A DNA stretch of 12,528 bases. It comes from Ichthyophonus hoferi. Lineage: Eukaryota; Opisthokonta; Ichthyosporea; Ichthyophonida; Ichthyophonidae. The stretch lies in the NCBI GenBank assembly GCA_002751075.1, contig NAOQ01000326.1, positions 63,987 to 76,514 on the forward strand, written 5' to 3'. The position numbers were made by a program, and so were the translations under genes. The notes beneath the pieces are model-generated. The model was given only the letters and a program-made list of their open reading frames with translations, ran no database searches and was not told the origin of the DNA. Shown in pieces: positions 1 through 8,500 of this stretch (position 1 is the stretch's first letter; every line of letters starts with the position of its first letter).

Positions 1-681
1 ATGCATAATTACTTCATGGTTTAAAGTGTACAGTACTTTTGTTTATATTATTTTCCTATTATAATTTGTATTCCGAATGTCTGCCTCATAGGGTCAGGAG
101 TATATATTGTGTTTGTAAATAAAACTAAATCCAACTATTAAATAATGAATTTTTGATGTTTTTATAAATATTTAAATAATCCTTTTCCTACCATATGAAA
201 TAAATACATTAATGATATGACTTATAATAGAAAAGCAGGTTCTTTCCCTACACGACCGGACCAATCACAAATGGAAATTAAGTTTTAGAATCAATCAGTT
301 ATTAAATCAAGTTTTAATAACACTCGGATCGCGTGACTTTTAAAGTTGGTGTAAAAATTTAGCCGTTTTTTTTTTTTGTTTATAAATAAAAGTAACAATA
401 AAAATTATCAGTTAAGGAAAAATTAAACTTTAATAATTTTCCAATTACAGAGGAAGAAGCAATATGATTCTTTAGAGATAGAAGATTACTTGAGAGGTGT
501 CGTAAATGCACCCTTGAGCATGATATAGCCTTGAAAAAAATATTTTATAACACAATGGTGGGACTGCACAAAATGGCACTACGAAAAAAGATGATTTTGC
601 ATTAAAATGTTTTTATAATAAATAAAAAACACCATTTTTGTTACTATTATTATTTTTTAACAAAAAAAAAAATTGGGCTCT
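1..681. other. AT-rich non-coding stretch
   Basis: Apart from the candidate exon at 451-528 there is no convincing gene. A CCAAT-containing patch (GACCAATCAC, 259-268) and GATCGCGTGACTT (about 328-340) could be promoter-like; no linked transcript can be proposed. Poly-A and poly-T runs are frequent. Confidence 0.5.
451..528 (+). other. weak terminal-exon candidate
   Basis: An acceptor-like TTTTCCAATTACAG is followed by 25 sense codons with soluble-protein composition (KKQYDSLEIEDYLRGVVNA) and TAG at 526-528; AATAAA occurs near 618. It could be the last exon of a gene starting to the left, but no upstream exon with a matching donor was found in 1-440. Confidence 0.2.
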
Positions 682-1350
682 TAAAATGACAAAAAAAAAT
701 TGACGTTGAAATAAATCATCGTCCTAACAAAAACTGTGTAATTTGTTAAAACTCTTGCCCTACTCTTAATAAAAAATTTATGATTGAATACAACACTATT
801 GGATTGAAAAATAATACCAATTCCAATAACCAATAATAATAAAACATAATATCCATATAAAGCTAGAGGTAGTGCATCCTCTTGAACAGGTGGGGAACAG
901 GAACCTCCCGATGTTACACTGTATTAAAATTAAAAATTATGATATTGTTAATGTCAGAAGATGAGACATCAGACTTAACTAGTTGGGTTTCTAGTAAATT
1001 ATTTAAATTATTTACTTCAACTTCTTTAAAAGCAATGGATGCATCTAATGCAGTTACATTATAGTTCTCGTCATTCTCACGCAGCCTTTGCTTCCTGGCT
1101 TGAAGAATAGTAGCTACCTTCATTTATGTCAATTTTCAATAAAATGTACGCCCTTTATTCCTTAGTATCCCAAATACTTTTTTGAATCTTGCTGTGTGGC
1201 CAGCACATTACTCCTGTAATAATTAGTTGTGAGAATGCCCTATATGATTCAAAGCACATCACTAAGATACAATACTAATTGTATATAGTTGCAGTGCTGA
1301 AGTTTGCAATCAAGATTTACAGTGGCATTGGCCAAATTAAAGTAACTTAT
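682..1350. repeat. direct duplication, copy 1 (with extra internal segment)
   Basis: Two blocks match copy 2: 682-905 with 1449-1672 (shared GACAAAAAAAA, TTGTTAAAA, TTTATGATTG, TCCATATAAGCTAGAGGTAG-like core) and about 1215-1350 with 1735-1870 (shared TAGTTGTGA(G/A)AATGCC, AATACTAAT-GTATATAGTT, CAATCAAGAT). Copy 1 carries about 250 more bases between the blocks. Strand and origin unclear. Confidence 0.7.
914..1123 (-). other. unassigned 69-codon open frame inside duplication copy 1
   Basis: Open frame from ATG to TAA on the minus strand. The N-terminal part is basic (QARKQRLREN) and the middle acidic and Asn/Leu-rich (KEVEVNNLNNLLETQL), predicted helical. No family is recognised. It falls in the segment missing from duplication copy 2, so it may be inserted sequence or a decayed exon; chance occurrence in AT-rich DNA is also possible. 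Confidence 0.2.
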
Positions 1351-1448
1351 ATTGGATTACTAAAAGTGAGCTGCAAAAATACCAAAGACTGATTCTCATG
1401 GTATTACTGTATTAAAAATAAAACTGATAATAAAAGCTAATGTTTTTA

Positions 1449-1880
1449 AAATGGTATGACAAAAAAAACTGCCGTTAAAAAAAACTGCCGCCCTAACGAT
1501 GGTTGTGTAGTTTGTTAAAAAATTTACCCAGCGCTTAATAAGAGGTTTATGATTGGATAAAATATTCTTGGAATAAAAAATAATGTCAATTACAACAACT
1601 AATAGTAATCAAAAATAATGTCCATATAAGCTAGAGGTAGGGCAGTTCCAGGCCGGGTTGGGAACATAAGTTTTTTTCTCAAACATATTGATGACCGTCA
1701 CTAGGAAGCCAAATATTAAACAGTTTACCAATAACAAATAGTTGTGAAAATGCCATAGATATTCTATTATATTATATTTCAAGGCATATTGCTAAGATGC
1801 AATACTAATAGTATATAGTTACAGTGCCAAAGTACGCAATCAAGATCTAGGATGATCTTAGTCTAAATAAAGTTAATCGT
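1449..1880. repeat. direct duplication, copy 2
   Basis: Diverged second copy of 682-1350, lacking most of the internal segment found in copy 1. There is no open frame of note. Together the two copies make up most of the first 1.9 kb that shows any internal structure. Confidence 0.7.
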
Positions 1881-2840
1881 ATATAGATGACTTCCCTGAC
1901 ATATGACATACGTTAAGAAATTATAGGAGAAGACACAATCTATATAATTTTAAAGATAGAAATGACATTGATTATTAATTAATCTGAACAAGATAGTATG
2001 GGCACTAATTAAATGTGATTAATGAGTAAACTGAAATAATACATATTTTAACATGGAGGGTGTAAGTGTGCAAGGGTGGTTGTTTGGAAAATAGGTCCTG
2101 TCATCTTAGGACTCTTATAGCTGTAAGAAAACTTGCTAGGAGAAATAGAATAGATACATGTAAGGTTGGACCTCCAGTCTCCCATAGTTGCAATAGCTTT
2201 ATATGAGTCAGAGGCCCCAATGCTTTATTAAATATTAAGCTTTCAAGACTCCTTCACATGTACCCTACAACTACAGAATAAATTGGTCTAATTATACTGA
2301 GCTTTCCACTTTTATATAGTGCTTAAGCTACGTTGGTAAACCAATTAAGTTCCTGAACCTCAAAACGCATTCACAAAGGTCTAATATATCATATCTCCTT
2401 ACGTAATACAAATGATTGACATTGGTCAATAAGGTAATGCCATTAATTTATAATGGTGTCACTGCTAAGAACTAATTACTTGGGAGAGCATTCATCTTCA
2501 TTAAATCTTCAACTATCTTAAATGATAATTACTATTGTAATTATTGTAAAATATCTTAATTAGGTTTAAGTTTTAAACCAATTAAAACTTACAAAGTAAT
2601 TATTTTATTATGTACTATGGTATTGACTTAATAAAAGTTTTATATTTAAAATGTCTTTAATGTTCCTACAGAATACGCTTAGTCAAAAGTATCAAACAAT
2701 GCTATTCCGTAAACAAGTTGGCAATAAATATGATAGCATGATAATGACTTGCATAATGAAGATTCTGAGTTATATGTAAGTGCTACTTGATAGCTCTAGA
2801 ATTGTATCAGTGAGTAGAACAATCTGTATAAGTTTTAGTT
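1881..2840. other. no recognisable feature
   Basis: AT-rich intergenic DNA with stops in all frames at short intervals; no RNA gene, element terminus or duplicated block was seen. Confidence 0.5.
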
Positions 2841-3010
2841 TTAGTGGCTTGTCCACAGGGTTCCGGGTCTTCAATTCGTTTTTGATTTCTACCCAGATAG
2901 ATTTTATCTTCTAGGTTCTGGAAAGCATTTTAATCTACTTTTTTGGGAACTAACCAATTCTTGGCATAGTTTTTGTGCTGCTTAGGATGGCGTGTAGAGG
3001 CGCCCTCTTA
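2841..3010 (-). repeat. interspersed repeat with coding-like divergence, copy 1
   Basis: Matches 7273-7438 over about 165 bases with few gaps, in the same orientation (both contain CTTGTCCACAGG near one end). Read on the minus strand in one frame, differences between the copies avoid second codon positions, and a WLVP motif is kept in both. That pattern indicates descent from a protein-coding element, now broken. Family not recognised; no terminal repeats seen. Confidence 0.6.
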
Positions 3011-3418
3011 TGAGCATTACTGCATTTACATTTATATAAGATTGCAACCGGTGTAAAGACAGTATACTAGATCACTAGTGTAGCAACAACAAAATTAAAG
3101 TCAGAATTTTTTCATAAAAACACTAGATACAAATTTCCTGATCAAACCCTTCATTCCTTGACCCTTTCAAATGGTTGAGGGAACTCTTCACCTACTGTAA
3201 TAGTTAAATTACTAAATTAAATTATTTGTTTCTAGTATGTTCCAAAATCGAACACTCTTTGACTAAGCCAATGTACGACTTAACTACTTAAATAAATTTA
3301 TATATCACGTGTATGAATTAAAACGCATACCTAGAACCAGTCTGGGTCTCCAGTTTATATACTTTATTAGAATTGGTATTAGCTAACAGACGTGCAGTAG
3401 GGGTTGTGGATTATTATA
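3011..3418. other. no recognisable feature
   Basis: AT-rich intergenic DNA between two repeat copies. It contains short direct echoes only, and no coding signal. Confidence 0.5.
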
Positions 3419-3628
3419 TAGAGGTTGTGGACTATTTAACTAATTTCACCACATATTAGAGCAATTGATATGTGACAATATACTATACTATACTATATTA
3501 TACTATACTATACTATACTATACTATACTATACTATACTATACTGTACTGTACTATACTATTACAGTATAGAAGTTGTACAATATTTAACTAATCTCACC
3601 ATATACTAGAACAATCATATGTGATAGA
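3419..3628 (-). repeat. satellite-centred dispersed repeat, two units flanking (TATAC)n
   Basis: Two diverged copies of a roughly 60-base block (3419-3478 and 3566-3628; core GTTGTACAATATTTAACTAA, then CACCATATACTAGAACAAT and ATATGTGA) sit on either side of a TATAC array (3479-3562). The same block with the same 5-base satellite is found in opposite orientation at 9580-9757, so this is a mobile or amplified unit that travels with its satellite. The family is not recognised. Confidence 0.75.
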
Positions 3629-3681
3629 TAAATAGACACAGATTGCCTAGCCTAGAATAAGTCGCCTATATATCTCTCTAC

Positions 3682-3806
3682 TTGGTATTAATTGCTTAAG
3701 TCCAGGGTCCTTCTTGGGCTCAATACAATAATAGTTGATCGCGAACTAACAGTAGATTAGGTAGCATTGATCGATCAGATTAGAAGTAATCGGTAATTAA
3801 TACCAA
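3682..3806. mobile_element. possible small MITE-like element
   Basis: TTGGTATTAATTGC (3682-3695) and its near-perfect reverse complement (3793-3806, one mismatch in 14) bracket about 97 bases of non-coding DNA. Length and termini would fit a miniature inverted-repeat element. No clear target-site duplication is visible, and no second copy was found in the window, so the call is tentative. Confidence 0.3.
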
Positions 3807-3914
3807 ATATTAGCCTATAGGAACTCTGATTGCTATAAAGCACTAATTTATTGGCAATGAGATTGCACATATAGGTATAATTTATTGCTTCATCGCCAAT
3901 TGAAATTCTCATGA

Positions 3915-4185
3915 CATTATAAAGCTATTTCATTGGTCTATACTGCGAACAGTGACGTAATTAGATAATCATTCGATTGCTGCTGCGTGAGCATTTTCAA
4001 TTTCATAAAACATAAAATAGTATGGGATAGTATAGGATAGGATAATAATATAATATAATATATTATATTAGTATTATATTTTTATTATATACTATATACT
4101 ATTCTTTGTATTAATATTGCTATTACGATTACTATGTATATTAATACACATTATGGCAGGAAGGGGCTATGATAGTGCCATGATA
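3915..4185 (+). pseudogene. upstream tandem duplicate of the PSMA7 promoter and first codons
   Basis: A diverged copy of the region before and at the PSMA7 start. It carries TGACGTAA (3953-3960), the same 19-base CGTGAGC motif (3986-4004), an AT-rich leader with extra simple sequence, then an ATG at 4153-4155, exactly 200 bases before the functional ATG. The ATG opens MAGRGYDSA, identical in protein to the real start, and then hits TAG at 4183-4185 after 11 codons. In the nine shared codons four bases differ, all silent. It is either a remnant first exon of a lost paralogue or a partial duplication; as it stands it cannot encode a subunit but could act as an alternative promoter or uORF. Confidence 0.8.
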
Positions 4186-4187
4186 TA

Positions 4188-4352
4188 GAGTAATTTTATT
4201 GCCTTATACTGCGATTAGTGACGTAATAAGGTAACGTGAGCATTTTCAATTTCTAAAACATCAGGATAATAATATAACATTAATTTTCTATCTATACGTA
4301 CACTATCTTAATATTAATATTACTATTATTGTTAATAATAATACTCGTTGCT
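4188..4352 (+). promoter_or_regulatory. proximal promoter/5' leader of the PSMA7-like gene
   Basis: Sequence immediately before the functional ATG. It contains TGACGTAA (4219-4226), a full match to a CRE/ATF-type bZIP half-palindrome, then CGTGAGCATTTTCAATTTC (4235-4253), then an AT-rich leader. Both motifs recur in the same order in the upstream duplicate, where the surrounding sequence has diverged, which suggests they matter. The transcription start is not identifiable. Confidence 0.5.
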
Positions 4353-5082
4353 ATGGCAGGAAGAGGTTATGATAGCGCTATTACGGTGTTTTCACCTGAT
4401 GGCCATCTGTTTCAAGTGGAGTATGCCTTGGAAGCAGTGAGAAAGGGAAATAATGCGGTAGGGTTTGCGCTTTGTTGATGAGAATTAATAGGAATTATTA
4501 GGGTTTTCATGTTATTAAGTACCAAGTATTATTATTATTATTATTATTATATTTATTGGTGATACTAATGGTTTAAGTATGCTTACTAGGTTAATGATTA
4601 CTGTTGTGCATAATGTATATCGTGTATAAAGTAAAGTGTACGTAAATCTAATAACATGTGACCTTGTGTGTAGTGTGTATTATGAATAAATAAATAAATA
4701 AATAGAGAGAGAGAGAGAGAGAGAGAGAGAGGTGTTCTAGATACTAATCGCTGTTATGTTCATTACTTACGACATTTCTCTCTCTTTTTCTCTTTTATAT
4801 ATATACATACATACATACATACCTATGCTATCTTACGTACCTGTATACTATCCTATTCTACACATATACTGTACTACACTATTATACTTGTGTAATCTCC
4901 TACACATACTTATACACATACTCTCATATAGGTTGGTATCAGAGGAGACAACATAGTAGTGTTAGGCGTAGAGAAGAAAGCCATTGCTAAACTACAAGAC
5001 CCTAGGACAGTTAGGAAGATATGTAAACTGGATGAACACATATGTGTGGCATTTGCAGGTAGGTATATAGCATTATTATTAC

Positions 5083-5115
<33 letters not shown>

Positions 5116-7099
5116 CATTATTATTATTATATCCTATGTGTTTTCTCTCCCATCCTATTTCTCTCCTTTGATATTTATAATGCAATAGTTTGTCATTATC
5201 AAAGTCTTTAAATTTAAGCCTACGATCCTATAGGTTTAACCGCCGATGGTAGGGTATTGGTCAACAAAGCGAGAGTCGAGTGCCAGTCTCATAGGTTAAC
5301 GGTAGAGGACCCAGTTACAACCGAGTATATCACACGGTATATGGCGGGTATACAACAGGTAAGGTATAGTATAGTAGGGGAGGGTAGGGTAGGATAGTAT
5401 ATTATAGTATATTATAGTAGGGGATAGTAGATTATAATATAGGATAGTATATTATAATATAGTATATAGTATAATATAGTTTAAGATAGGATAGGATAGT
5501 ATAGTATAGGATAGTATGATATAATATGATGATATGATATAATATAGTATAATGTAAGATATGATGTGATATAATATACATAGTATATGGTATAGTATAT
5601 AGTCTTTGATTAAACACTGTTTGATAGACTATTATACAGTAGCCATGGAATTTGCATTACCTTTGTATTTACGTGGGATCTATCTTGACTATATCTATGA
5701 AATTTGAATTGGTTTTAAATTTACATGGGGTTTGCCTTGACTGTACCTATGGTAGATTATATGCTATAATATGATGTACTATAATATAACATATGATATG
5801 ACAATGAAATTTACATTGCCTTTAAATTTACATGGGGTTTCTGCATAGAAATACACTCAGAGTGGTGGAGTACGCCCCTTTGGTATTTCCGTGCTTGTGA
5901 TTGGTTACGACTCTGATGGCACCCCCCACCTCTTTCAAACTGAGCCATCCGGAACATACTCTGAGTGGAAGGTATATATATTAAAATATAACCGTGTGTT
6001 TTTAATGGTGCGTTGAGATATTATAGCATATCAACCCTATGGTATAATGTTGGATAGAGAGACGATATCTATATGCATGTATATATAGAGGTATATGTAT
6101 ATGTATATGTATATTTACATGTATATGTATAGGTATATATAGGTATATATAGGTATATACATGCATACTTATATTCTGATTGGATGCTATATATGTAACA
6201 TATTTCTTTTAACAGGCGAATGCTATTGGTCCAGCCTCGACCACTGTCCGTGAGTTTCTTGAGAAGCATTACAATGACGCCATAGCTAAGAGTGATGACG
6301 AGACAGTGACGTTGGCAGTTAAAGCTCTACTAGAGGTATATTATATAGTATATGGTATATAGTGTATATTATACAATATTGTGTTATACTGTACTATACT
6401 CTATACTATCCTATCATATTTTATACGTTACTGTTATATTATCCTACTATATGATCCTGTTATATACTATACTAACTTGTTCCTATCTCTAGGTGGTACA
6501 GTCTGGTGGTAAGAACATAGAGATTGCTGTGATGAAGAAGGACACAGGCCTACAGGTAGGATGAAAAATTTAATTTGCTACTTTAAATTTTAATGTCAAT
6601 ATATCGTATCATTATATCATATCGTTATATCCTATCATACGTGCTGATACATTTCTACTCTGCTATATTTGCTGTTTTAAATTTTATTCTCTTTATTCTG
6701 TTGTGGTATACTTTAATATCTCCGACCTATTGGCGCTTAGCTATGGTATAATATCACATAACCAATCATTACCCTCCCTTTAGGCGTATGCCATTATGGG
6801 GGGGGTAGGATTACATTTTAACTTACTACTTCAAATTTTATTATATATCATGATATCTTATCATATCATATCATATGTGCTTATGCTATTTTTTTACTTG
6901 GTTATATTTTTTGTTTTAATATTATAATATTTTTAATCTATTGGCTCACAGGTATGATATAAAATTAAATTACCAATCAAAATAATCTCTTTAGGTGTAT
7001 GATAGCGAAGAGGTAGAGAGGATTGTGAAGGAAATTGAGAAGGCAAAGGAGGCCGAGAACGAGAAAAAGAAGGCGAGGAAGACGACTACTAAGGCCTAG
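4353..7099 (+). CDS. PSMA7: 20S proteasome subunit alpha type-7 (alpha 4), seven coding exons
   Basis: Structural alpha subunit of the 20S proteasome outer ring (cytosol and nucleus); alpha subunits gate the chamber and are not catalytic. Coding exons: 4353-4457, 4932-5058, 5234-5358, 5849-5971, 6216-6335, 6493-6555, 6995-7099. All introns are GT-AG; phases are 0,1,0,0,0,0; the spliced frame is 255 residues (human about 248). Exon 1 holds the alpha-subunit N-terminal signature ([12 protein letters not shown], residues about 14-25). Exon 2 gives [13 protein letters not shown] and [11 protein letters not shown]; exon 3 gives [14 protein letters not shown] and EYITRY; exon 4 gives [18 protein letters not shown]; exons 4-5 join as EWK/ANAIG, then VREFLEK; exon 6 gives [16 protein letters not shown]; exon 7 encodes a Lys/Glu-rich tail. 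These match PSMA7 rather than the other alpha paralogues; a PSMA8-like name is possible. Oddity: the gating motif usually YDR in alpha 4 reads YDS here. The start is chosen by homology; an upstream duplicate ATG lies at 4153. Confidence 0.96.
4527..4550. repeat. (TAT)8 microsatellite, intron 1
   Basis: Perfect trinucleotide run of eight units within the first intron of the PSMA7-like gene. Confidence 0.9.
4685..4822. repeat. compound microsatellite, intron 1
   Basis: An AAAT run (4685-4703) runs directly into a GA dinucleotide run (4704-4732), then after 40-odd bases a CT-rich stretch and an ATAC tetranucleotide run (4804-4822). The short open frames across this area are artefacts of simple sequence. 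Confidence 0.9.
5071..5131. repeat. ATT-type microsatellite, intron 2
   Basis: About twenty ATT/ATC units occupy a third of intron 2, between the exon 2 donor and a pyrimidine-rich stretch. It accounts for poly-Leu and poly-Asn open frames on the two strands. Confidence 0.9.
5359..5605. repeat. TATAG-type simple repeat tract in intron 3
   Basis: Imperfect 5-base and 7-base units (TATAG, GATAG, TATAATA) interrupted by GGGTAGGG-type variants. It begins right after the exon 3 donor and explains the long false open frame on the minus strand. The same base unit occurs in the satellite-linked repeat elsewhere in the window. Confidence 0.85.
5640..5848 (+). repeat. three-copy degenerate repeat in intron 3 ending at the acceptor
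   Basis: Copies at about 5644-5696, 5697-5750 and 5804-5842 share a pattern of ATG(G/A)AATTTG-ATT-CCTTT-AATTTACATGGGGTTT, followed in the first two by (GC)CTTGACT-TA-CTATG. The third copy stops within the pyrimidine tract of the 3' splice site (GGGGTTTCTGCATAG), so repeat sequence supplies part of the acceptor of exon 4. Confidence 0.75.
6075..6170. repeat. GTATAT-type simple repeat, intron 4
   Basis: Imperfect GTATAT and GGTATATATA units fill most of the second half of intron 4, ending about 45 bases before the acceptor of exon 5. Confidence 0.85.
6336..6475. repeat. TATAC/TATAG simple sequence filling intron 5
   Basis: Nearly the whole 157-base intron is degenerate TATAT, TATAC and TATCC units, with a short pyrimidine tract CCTATCTCTAG before exon 6. 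Confidence 0.75.
6556..6994 (+). repeat. tandem duplication inside PSMA7 intron 6
   Basis: Intron 6 consists of two diverged copies of one unit. Each starts with the donor GTAGGAT (6556 and 6805), passes through TACTT(T/C)AAATTTTA, a run of ATCATATC-like sequence, a GTGCT(G/T)AT(A/G) block, a TATTGGC block and ACCAATCA, and ends CTTTAGG(C/T)GTAT at the acceptors (6783 and 6994). The duplicated unit therefore ran from the end of exon 6 to the start of exon 7, leaving an extra acceptor and donor in the middle of the intron. Confidence 0.8.
6784..6804 (+). other. possible in-frame 21-base microexon in intron 6
   Basis: Bounded by a good acceptor (CCCTCCCTTTAG, ending 6783) and a donor GTAGGA (6805) copied from the real sites flanking exons 6 and 7. 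Its length is a multiple of three, and its phase fits both neighbours, so inclusion would add AYAIMGG between LQ and VYDSEE without breaking the frame. Its first six bases resemble the start of exon 7. A guanine run of eight precedes the donor T. Whether it is ever included is unknown; skipping gives a normal-length alpha 4. Confidence 0.4.
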
Positions 7100-7118
7100 A
7101 TCATTTATGATTGCCTGT

Positions 7119-7124
7119 AATAAA
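7119..7124 (+). terminator. polyadenylation signal of the PSMA7-like gene
   Basis: AATAAA begins 20 bases after the TAG stop, implying a 3' UTR of only some 40 bases. No other AATAAA is nearby, and the downstream sequence quickly becomes repeat DNA. Confidence 0.75.
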
Positions 7125-7272
7125 GGCGATAAAATATGGCTCTGGTGCTGAATGGATTAAACATTGTGTCCTTGTACATCTATCCTAATCTACACCATAT
7201 ACATAGAAGTGGTCATATATCCTATTTATGTACTATTCTAATAAGATATTAAAATATATAGTAGTCTGTGGT

Positions 7273-7438
7273 GGTTCTAGTGACTTGTCCACAGGCTTCG
7301 GTTTCTCCAACTAATTTTTGATTCCCATGTAGATGTTCTCTTCTAAGTGATGGAGAGTATCACAATCCAGTTTATTAGGGACTAGCCAGTCGTTGACATA
7401 ATTCTTTGGCTGTCTTAGGGCAGTTTGTGGAGCCACCA
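7273..7438 (-). repeat. interspersed repeat with coding-like divergence, copy 2
   Basis: Second copy of the element at 2841-3010, lying about 150 bases beyond the PSMA7 polyadenylation signal and antisense to that gene. It is old: the two copies differ at about 30 percent of aligned bases. It also looks broken. Nothing around it identifies the parent element. Confidence 0.6.
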
Positions 7439-8385
7439 CTAAAACCATCACAGATTATTTTAGGGTTCTTGGCCCTTCTCGCATGCTTCTACTGCACTAT
7501 TTGTACAGCTATTCTTTCATCCAAAAATAGATCTGTTTATCATAAGAACCACTCATTAGATCTACTTGGTGTTGATATAAAATATGATAGTTTTATATTA
7601 TGTTGTCCGATTAGTATAACAATTAAAATGGGGAATGTTGCCTAGACCCTAAAGATTGGTGGTAGCAAAAACTAAAATGGGATATTTTAGATCAACCAGT
7701 TGTGAACAGGCATACATGGATTACATCTCATGTTCCTATGAGCCCATTTCCTTATATTTTAAGCACTGGGAGATAAACCTGTCATATGAATATGTCATTG
7801 TAATCTCATATAGTATCTAGTATATAGTCACAGTTTAGCTACACCATAATCCCCTTATATATCATACCATGTTTTACTATAATTATTACTAGTCCCATAG
7901 AACAATCTGTGGTGGGTTATGTTAAGACCTAAATAACCAGATAGAGGATGTTAAAACTAGTGCCGGTTATTTTGCATCCATGGTAGAGTTACTATGGATC
8001 AATTGGCCTATGGAAGTGAACGTCTAATTAATCTAGCAATTAATTCAAATAGTTTTCAAGGAATTAAGAACCTTTATTTTATTGAGATATTTCTAATGAG
8101 CCATTTCCTCATTAGTGAAGGCTTTCATCCGCACTCCTCTAATCGAATGTTTATTGATTCATGGTAACTGATCCTAGTATTAATTGATTACAAGAATTGT
8201 TAGGTCAGGTATCAACTTCTTGTGATTTAAATGATAATAGTGGGGTTGATTTATTGGCAAGGTCATAGTTGATCAAATATGATTTTGATTGAAGTGTTGA
8301 GATAATTAGACCAATAGCTAATATACGATCCTCGCATCCACCCAATATATGCTTATGGGATCAGTCAGGTAATCAGTGAGACTAG
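7439..8385. other. no recognisable feature
   Basis: A 79-codon open frame (7406-7645) starts inside repeat copy 2, has no recognisable motif and no splice context, and is judged accidental. The rest shows no structure beyond short AT-rich stretches. Confidence 0.5.
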
Positions 8386-8500
8386 TTTTTAGAAGTAAAA
8401 CTAGTATCTGTTCGATTGAGTTCCATGTGGCTGTTGTCGTCAGGTAAATGGCAGGCTAAAGCTCTAGCTATCCGCACTTGAATCTTCCTCTGTTGATTGT
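8386..8500 (-). repeat. dispersed repeat, copy A of an inverted pair
   Basis: Its reverse complement matches 10430-10540 at roughly 80 percent over about 90-100 bases, including ACAGATACTAGTTTTA, CTGCCATTTAC and AGCTAGAGC blocks. Weaker similarity seems to extend further out to about 8560. Family not recognised, no ORF. Confidence 0.7.

Noticed and set aside
882-1064. 60-codon plus-strand open frame
   Set aside because: Overlaps the minus-strand frame at 914-1123 and has no motif, splice context or conserved copy in the duplicate.
4756-4956. 66-codon plus-strand open frame
   Set aside because: Runs through microsatellites of intron 1 into exon 2 in a different frame from the proteasome protein.
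4910-5185. 91-codon minus-strand frame with poly-Asn
   Set aside because: Antisense to PSMA7 exon 2 and made largely of the ATT microsatellite.
5432-5617. 61-codon minus-strand frame rich in Tyr and Ile
   Set aside because: Simple TATAG-type sequence of intron 3 read as codons.
6069-6269. 66-codon minus-strand frame
   Set aside because: Antisense to intron 4 simple repeats and exon 5.
8188-8268. 26-codon stretch with soluble-protein composition, preceded by a TTACAAG acceptor-like site
   Set aside because: Too short to judge; no partner donor or second copy was found.
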